From NCBI RefSeq assembly GCF_009730915.1, contig NC_052483.1, positions 7,936,001-8,000,000 of the forward strand: a stretch of DNA of 64,000 bases, given 5' to 3'. The notes beneath the pieces were generated by a model. The model worked only from the letters and a program-made list of their open reading frames with translations, had not been told where the DNA came from and ran no database searches. The position numbers and the translations under genes are program-made. Origin of the DNA: Dioscorea cayenensis subsp. rotundata. Taxonomy: Eukaryota > Streptophyta > Magnoliopsida > Dioscoreales > Dioscoreaceae. How positions within the stretch are numbered: the first letter of the stretch is position 1; each line of letters opens with the position of its first letter. Positions 60,758 to 64,000 of the stretch are shown one piece after another.

Positions 60758-61380
60758 AAAAAAATATAGATCTTCATTAATAACCTACTTCACAATAGCT
60801 AATGAATAAATTATGACAATCAAAATGAAGATAAAAAAATATAAATTATCAACTGCATGTACTAGTGCGTAGCTTCAAATAAATTTCATCGGAGCAATTT
60901 TTTTCCCCAAACCATGCACCCTTCCACCAATGCTTAGCATGTCCCGAATGAATGCTTAAGAGCACCCTGCAAAGATGCATAGAGAGTAAAAAAACATACA
61001 ACCATCACACACCAAAGAATCTCATGTAATTTATATGAAAAAAACTTCAAAGACCAAAAAAATCCAAGAATATCAATGAATCATGTGTCCTCAAAGATCT
61101 TACTTGCAAAAACCTGCTAAAATTTATTATAATACATACAAACAGATACTATAGAGATTTCTTAACAAAATTTTATCAATTTATAATACACACACAATAT
61201 GAAATAACAATTATGAAAAATCAGGCATATTTCTAAGGTTCCTGATAAAATCATATCAGTAGATTTGCAAACTCGTACCAAAAAAACTATATGGTAATCA
61301 AAAGAATAGTTCCACCAAAATCTGCAATTAACATAAAAAAAAAAATCAAAGAGGTCTAAATAATGACAACAAGAAATCAT

Positions 61381-61850
61381 TCGAAGATTAGCGTCCTGCG
61401 TGGGCACAAAGAAGTGCTTGAGATTCGACTTTCCGATGATCGATTCTATGCACGCAGTGGCGCTCACCCTCTTCTCATGGTCTCATCTGGAACAACAAAA
61501 CCAGCACAACATATGCCTTAATCGTATCAAAACAATAAAAAAGGCATGAACAGAGAGAAATCCTGTGAAGAGGGCAACCTCATGGTGACAAGCTGGCGAG
61601 CGGCATTGAGAGCTTCAGAGTGGGATTCACCAAGCACTTGGAGCTCAGCAACGACTCAGCGAGAGGAGAAAAGTAGCACACGGGCTCCGAGGAGATGCTG
61701 GAGAGCGTTGTCCGTAGGAACGAGGCTATGGAGAAGGAGGTGGTGAACGAAGGTACCATCACAGAGGACCTTGTAGGGTTCACAGAATCCAAAGCGCACT
61801 GAGTAGAACCTCTCCGCCTTGCGGTGTCTCTTCTGTTTCTTCACCCTCAT
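61381..61850 (-). pseudogene. UTP23: Captured UTP23 (rRNA-processing PIN protein) exons
   Basis: UTP23 is a nucleolar PIN-domain protein of early 18S rRNA processing. Exon 1 starts at the natural ATG (61848-61850, MRVKKQKRHRKAERFY) and continues FCEPYKVLCDGTFVHHLLL and VVAELQVLGESHSEALNAAR. Exon 2 (about 61488-61381) reads HEKRVSATACIESIIGKSN and HFFVPTQDANLR. A TGA near 61659 replaces the Cys before VVAEL. The C-terminal basic tail is missing. Promoter-side DNA upstream also seems to be included. Confidence 0.9.
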
Positions 61851-61879
61851 TGATGTAGCTCACCGGAACCCTAACCCTT

Positions 61880-62195
61880 TCTCACGCCGGAGGTGAGGCA
61901 GAAGAGTAGGGAGTTTTGCCGTCTGGATCAGAGGTGAGGTGGTCTTCGAGTGCGCGGACTTTCTCATCGTCGGTGAGTGATTCCGGGAGGGTCTCGGACT
62001 GAGAGATAGGGGCGGTGGCGAGGGATGGCTTGAGAAGGCGGCTGAGGAGGGCAGCGAGGGAGAGAGCAGTTGCCGCAGTGGCGGAGGGGATGAGGGTTCT
62101 GAGAGGGTTGTCGTGGGGCCGGAGTTTGAGGGTGGAGGGGTAGAGGGTTTGGGGAGGCGGGCACGAAGAGGCGAGGGCGGAGGAATTAGGGCGAG
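61880..62195 (-). other. Leader with plastid-like N-terminus in CACTA-3 (unidentified)
   Basis: Read on the minus strand, a CT repeat (62195-62219) is followed by a GC-rich open stretch. One frame gives LRTLIPSATAATALSLAALL and SLTDDEKVRALEDHLTSDP. That looks like a plastid transit region followed by the start of a TPR-type protein, but the identification is only a guess. It ends at a stop shortly before the UTP23 start. It could be the 5' end of any transcript reading through the captured genes. Confidence 0.4.
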
Positions 62196-62383
62196 AGAGA
62201 GAGAGAGAGAGAGAGAGAGGGGATGGTTTTTTTAATTATTTTTTAAAACCAAAATTAATGTAGAGGGGTTTAACTAAACCGACTCTAAAAATTAAAAAAA
62301 AATATATCTTATTTATTATAGAGGTGATTTTTTAAAACCCCTCTATTTAATTGCCTCTAAAGCCCATAAATGACGTAGTGTAG

Positions 62384-62683
62384 ACTGTCATAACTGCCTT
62401 TCAAATATAAAAACATTGATTCACATAAACTTGAGGAAAGCCTACCCTGCAGCTGATCGAACATGAGATTCCACTCTGCTGTTGCTGTCTTGTTTGACAT
62501 AGCCCACCCAACCACTATAAGAGCTAGTGGCAAACCACCACATAAATTGACCACCTCTTTTGCTGCTTCCTCTATACAAGATTTACCTTCCAAATCCATC
62601 ACTAAATTTTCTTTGAAAAGCTGCCCCCCTTCATCTCTGTCTTAGCATTCCAATTTGATCTTCTTGTGAGCTTTCATGCAATC
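62384..62683 (-). pseudogene. NLR gene 2, NBS part between two CACTA insertions
   Basis: The minus strand encodes CMKAHKKIKLEC, a stop (TAA, 62642-62644), then QLFKENLVMDLEGKSC, VNLCGGLPLALIVVGWAMSN (GLPL motif) and YLKGSYDSL. This corresponds to the stretch from RNBS-B to just past GLPL in NLR gene 1. The stop stands where relatives have Leu. It is bounded by CACTA-3 on one side (TAG duplication) and CACTA-4 on the other (flank ACA). The P-loop half must lie beyond the window. Confidence 0.9.
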
Positions 62684-62686
62684 ACA

Positions 62687-64000
62687 CACTACACTAAAAA
62701 ATAGTTGTAGAGGCGGTTTTCAAGACCTATAGTGGCGGTTAAAACCGTCTCTATAGCTTTAGCGGTGAATTTTTCACCCGTCTCTAAATCGGCTCGTATT
62801 AAGCCGGAACGGGTTTGATACGTAAATTAATAGGTAAGGAAGTGGTTTTTAACTGCCTCGAAAGATATTTTACTTATAGAGGCGCCTCTACAATTTATAA
62901 GAGCATCTAATTTAAATAGTTTTAGAAGTGGTTATAACCGCCTCTACAATTAAAATTTTAAAACTCTAGCTATAGTTTTAGAGGCGGTTATAACCGCCTC
63001 TACGATTAATAAAGTTTTACCAACACTCATACTTGAGGCGGTTATAACCACCTCAACAATTAAAATATAACCCCCTCAAAAACATGCCTAATAATTAGTT
63101 TTTAATTGAATAAATATTATTTCATCATTTAAAAACCTGCTTTTAACCCATTAAAAACTCACATTTTATTTTTACTTTACAAAATAAATAGTAAAATACA
63201 CATAAATTCGGATTTTTTTTTTTTGACAAAATAAACTACTAATTCAACCCACCGGCTTAAAAAGGAAAATAAAATACGAACTCTGGATTCTTTGATAAAT
63301 AAGCTATATTAAACCATAGCCCAAGGGTTTGGAATCTCTTGATTAGAAACCTAAAACATGTTATAGATTCTGGTTTACATAAAAAGAACTGCTTAGTTTG
63401 GCACAACAACTGATCTTTAAGAGAGAATTGCTAAGAAGACAGGCAATTGATTCATCAGTTCTCAGGCTTCATTACTCCAGTCTATTTCTTCTCAAAGTTG
63501 CTATCAAGCTCATTCTTCAACTGAGATAAGAAGTCATCATTCACATCATCATCATCATCCCAATCATCCTACTCTGCAAAATTTATGCAAAATGATGCTT
63601 ACTTATTCCAGGCAACAAATTCAGAATAGCTACTTGTTTCTAATCATTGCTTCATCATGAAAGCCAGTAACAAGAAGTTAAATGGTTGCCAATAAATAAT
63701 GTTCAGTTGGCAGGCTTTGGAAGTCAAGAACATTAGGAATTCAAAGTCTTCTTAACAAGCATGGGTAAAATAATTGTGTGCAAACATCAATACAAGATAA
63801 AATTTGGACTGCCATAGAAATTAGGGAATCAATAAGAACAACATACGACCACAAATCAATCAGTTCAAAGATTACATTCCGACTGCAATAACAATACCAA
63901 ATAAGAAAACCAAGTTGACAAGATAAAGAAAAAGTAAAAAACAAGAACATATATCAACAAGTTCAAATATAATATTTCCACTGGAATTGGAACTTGACAC
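62687..64000. mobile_element. CACTA-4, same family as CACTA-3, open at window end
   Basis: It begins CACTACACTAAAAAATAG at 62687 with the left flank ACA (62684-62686). Subterminal GAGGCGG palindromes follow (62703, 62926, 62980, 63030), closely like those of CACTA-3. The other end is outside the window, so length and full cargo are unknown. A possible captured exon is at 63482-63573. Confidence 0.85.
63482..63573 (-). pseudogene. Possible captured last exon in CACTA-4, unidentified
   Basis: The minus strand has a good acceptor (TTTTGCAG) followed by an exon encoding DDWDDDDDVNDDFLSQLKNE, then LDSNFEKK and a TAG stop at 63482-63484. A TAG is also in frame just after the acceptor. It looks like the acidic C-terminal exon of a plant protein I cannot name. 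Its location inside CACTA-4 suggests capture. Confidence 0.45.

Larger units (their letters stand above)
55848..62380 (-). mobile_element. Pack-CACTA element (CACTA-3), 6,533 bp, carrying several host-gene fragments
   Basis: Left end CACTACACCAAAAAAGTG (55848), right end ...GACGTAGTG (62380; reverse complement CACTACGTC). A TAG target duplication flanks it (55845-55847 and 62381-62383). At least eight palindromes of the GAGGCGGTTATAACCGCCTC type fill 55880-56390, like the family's subterminal binding sites. No transposase gene is visible. Instead, all on the minus strand from right to left, are a leader with a plastid-like N-terminus, UTP23, an ECM4-type glutathione transferase, a strictosidine-synthase-like gene and PEX14, several still with introns. 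It sits inside NLR gene 2. Confidence 0.93.

Overview
The window is nuclear DNA of a flowering plant. The evidence is introns with GT/AG borders, CC-NBS-LRR genes, a plant Raf-like kinase, plant PEX14, UTP23, beta-galactosidase and strictosidine-synthase-like exons, inserted plastid DNA, and Athila/Ty3, Copia, CACTA, hAT, LINE and SINE elements. Gene content and AT-rich spacers fit a non-grass monocot such as a yam, but that placement is a weak guess. A 1,000-base run of N (27626-28625) is an assembly gap. No gene in the window is clearly intact, so this is a repeat-rich region of decaying genes.

Layout: 1-2570, remnant of an Athila-like Ty3 element. 3571-7140, an AAA-ATPase gene (one in-frame stop) between an upstream triplicated 290-bp repeat and a tandem duplication of its own 3' end. 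7759-8850, a deleted hAT-like element. 9225-23695, Athila-type LTRs and a gag fragment, with a complete CACTA element (10571-17229, ACT target duplication) inserted in the gag. 23696-26620, a second CACTA family with a Transposase_24-type gene. 28626-33603, a third CACTA family (right end only) carrying beta-galactosidase exons. 35066-36278, another LTR. 36281-44772, a Raf/EDR1-like kinase pseudogene whose introns hold a deleted Copia element and a three-part plastid DNA insertion (ycf2, atpB, ndhH). 45891-47956, two nested LINEs, each with a target-site duplication. 48554-48911, a long-inverted-repeat MITE. 50013-52613, NLR gene 1 with in-frame stops. 52854-53108, a SINE. 53654-62683, NLR gene 2, split by a 6.5-kb Pack-CACTA element; a second element of the same family enters the same gene at 62687 and runs off the window.

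The most notable system is the CACTA family marked by the palindrome GAGGCGGTTATAACCGCCTC. The member at 55848-62380 encodes no visible transposase but carries, all on one strand and with introns, pieces of PEX14, a strictosidine-synthase-like gene, an ECM4-type glutathione transferase, UTP23 and probably a plastid-targeted protein. It lies exactly between two codons of an NLR gene, and the NLR frame is continuous across the target site. The same NLR has a tail of tandemly duplicated, symmetric 45-nt exon cassettes.
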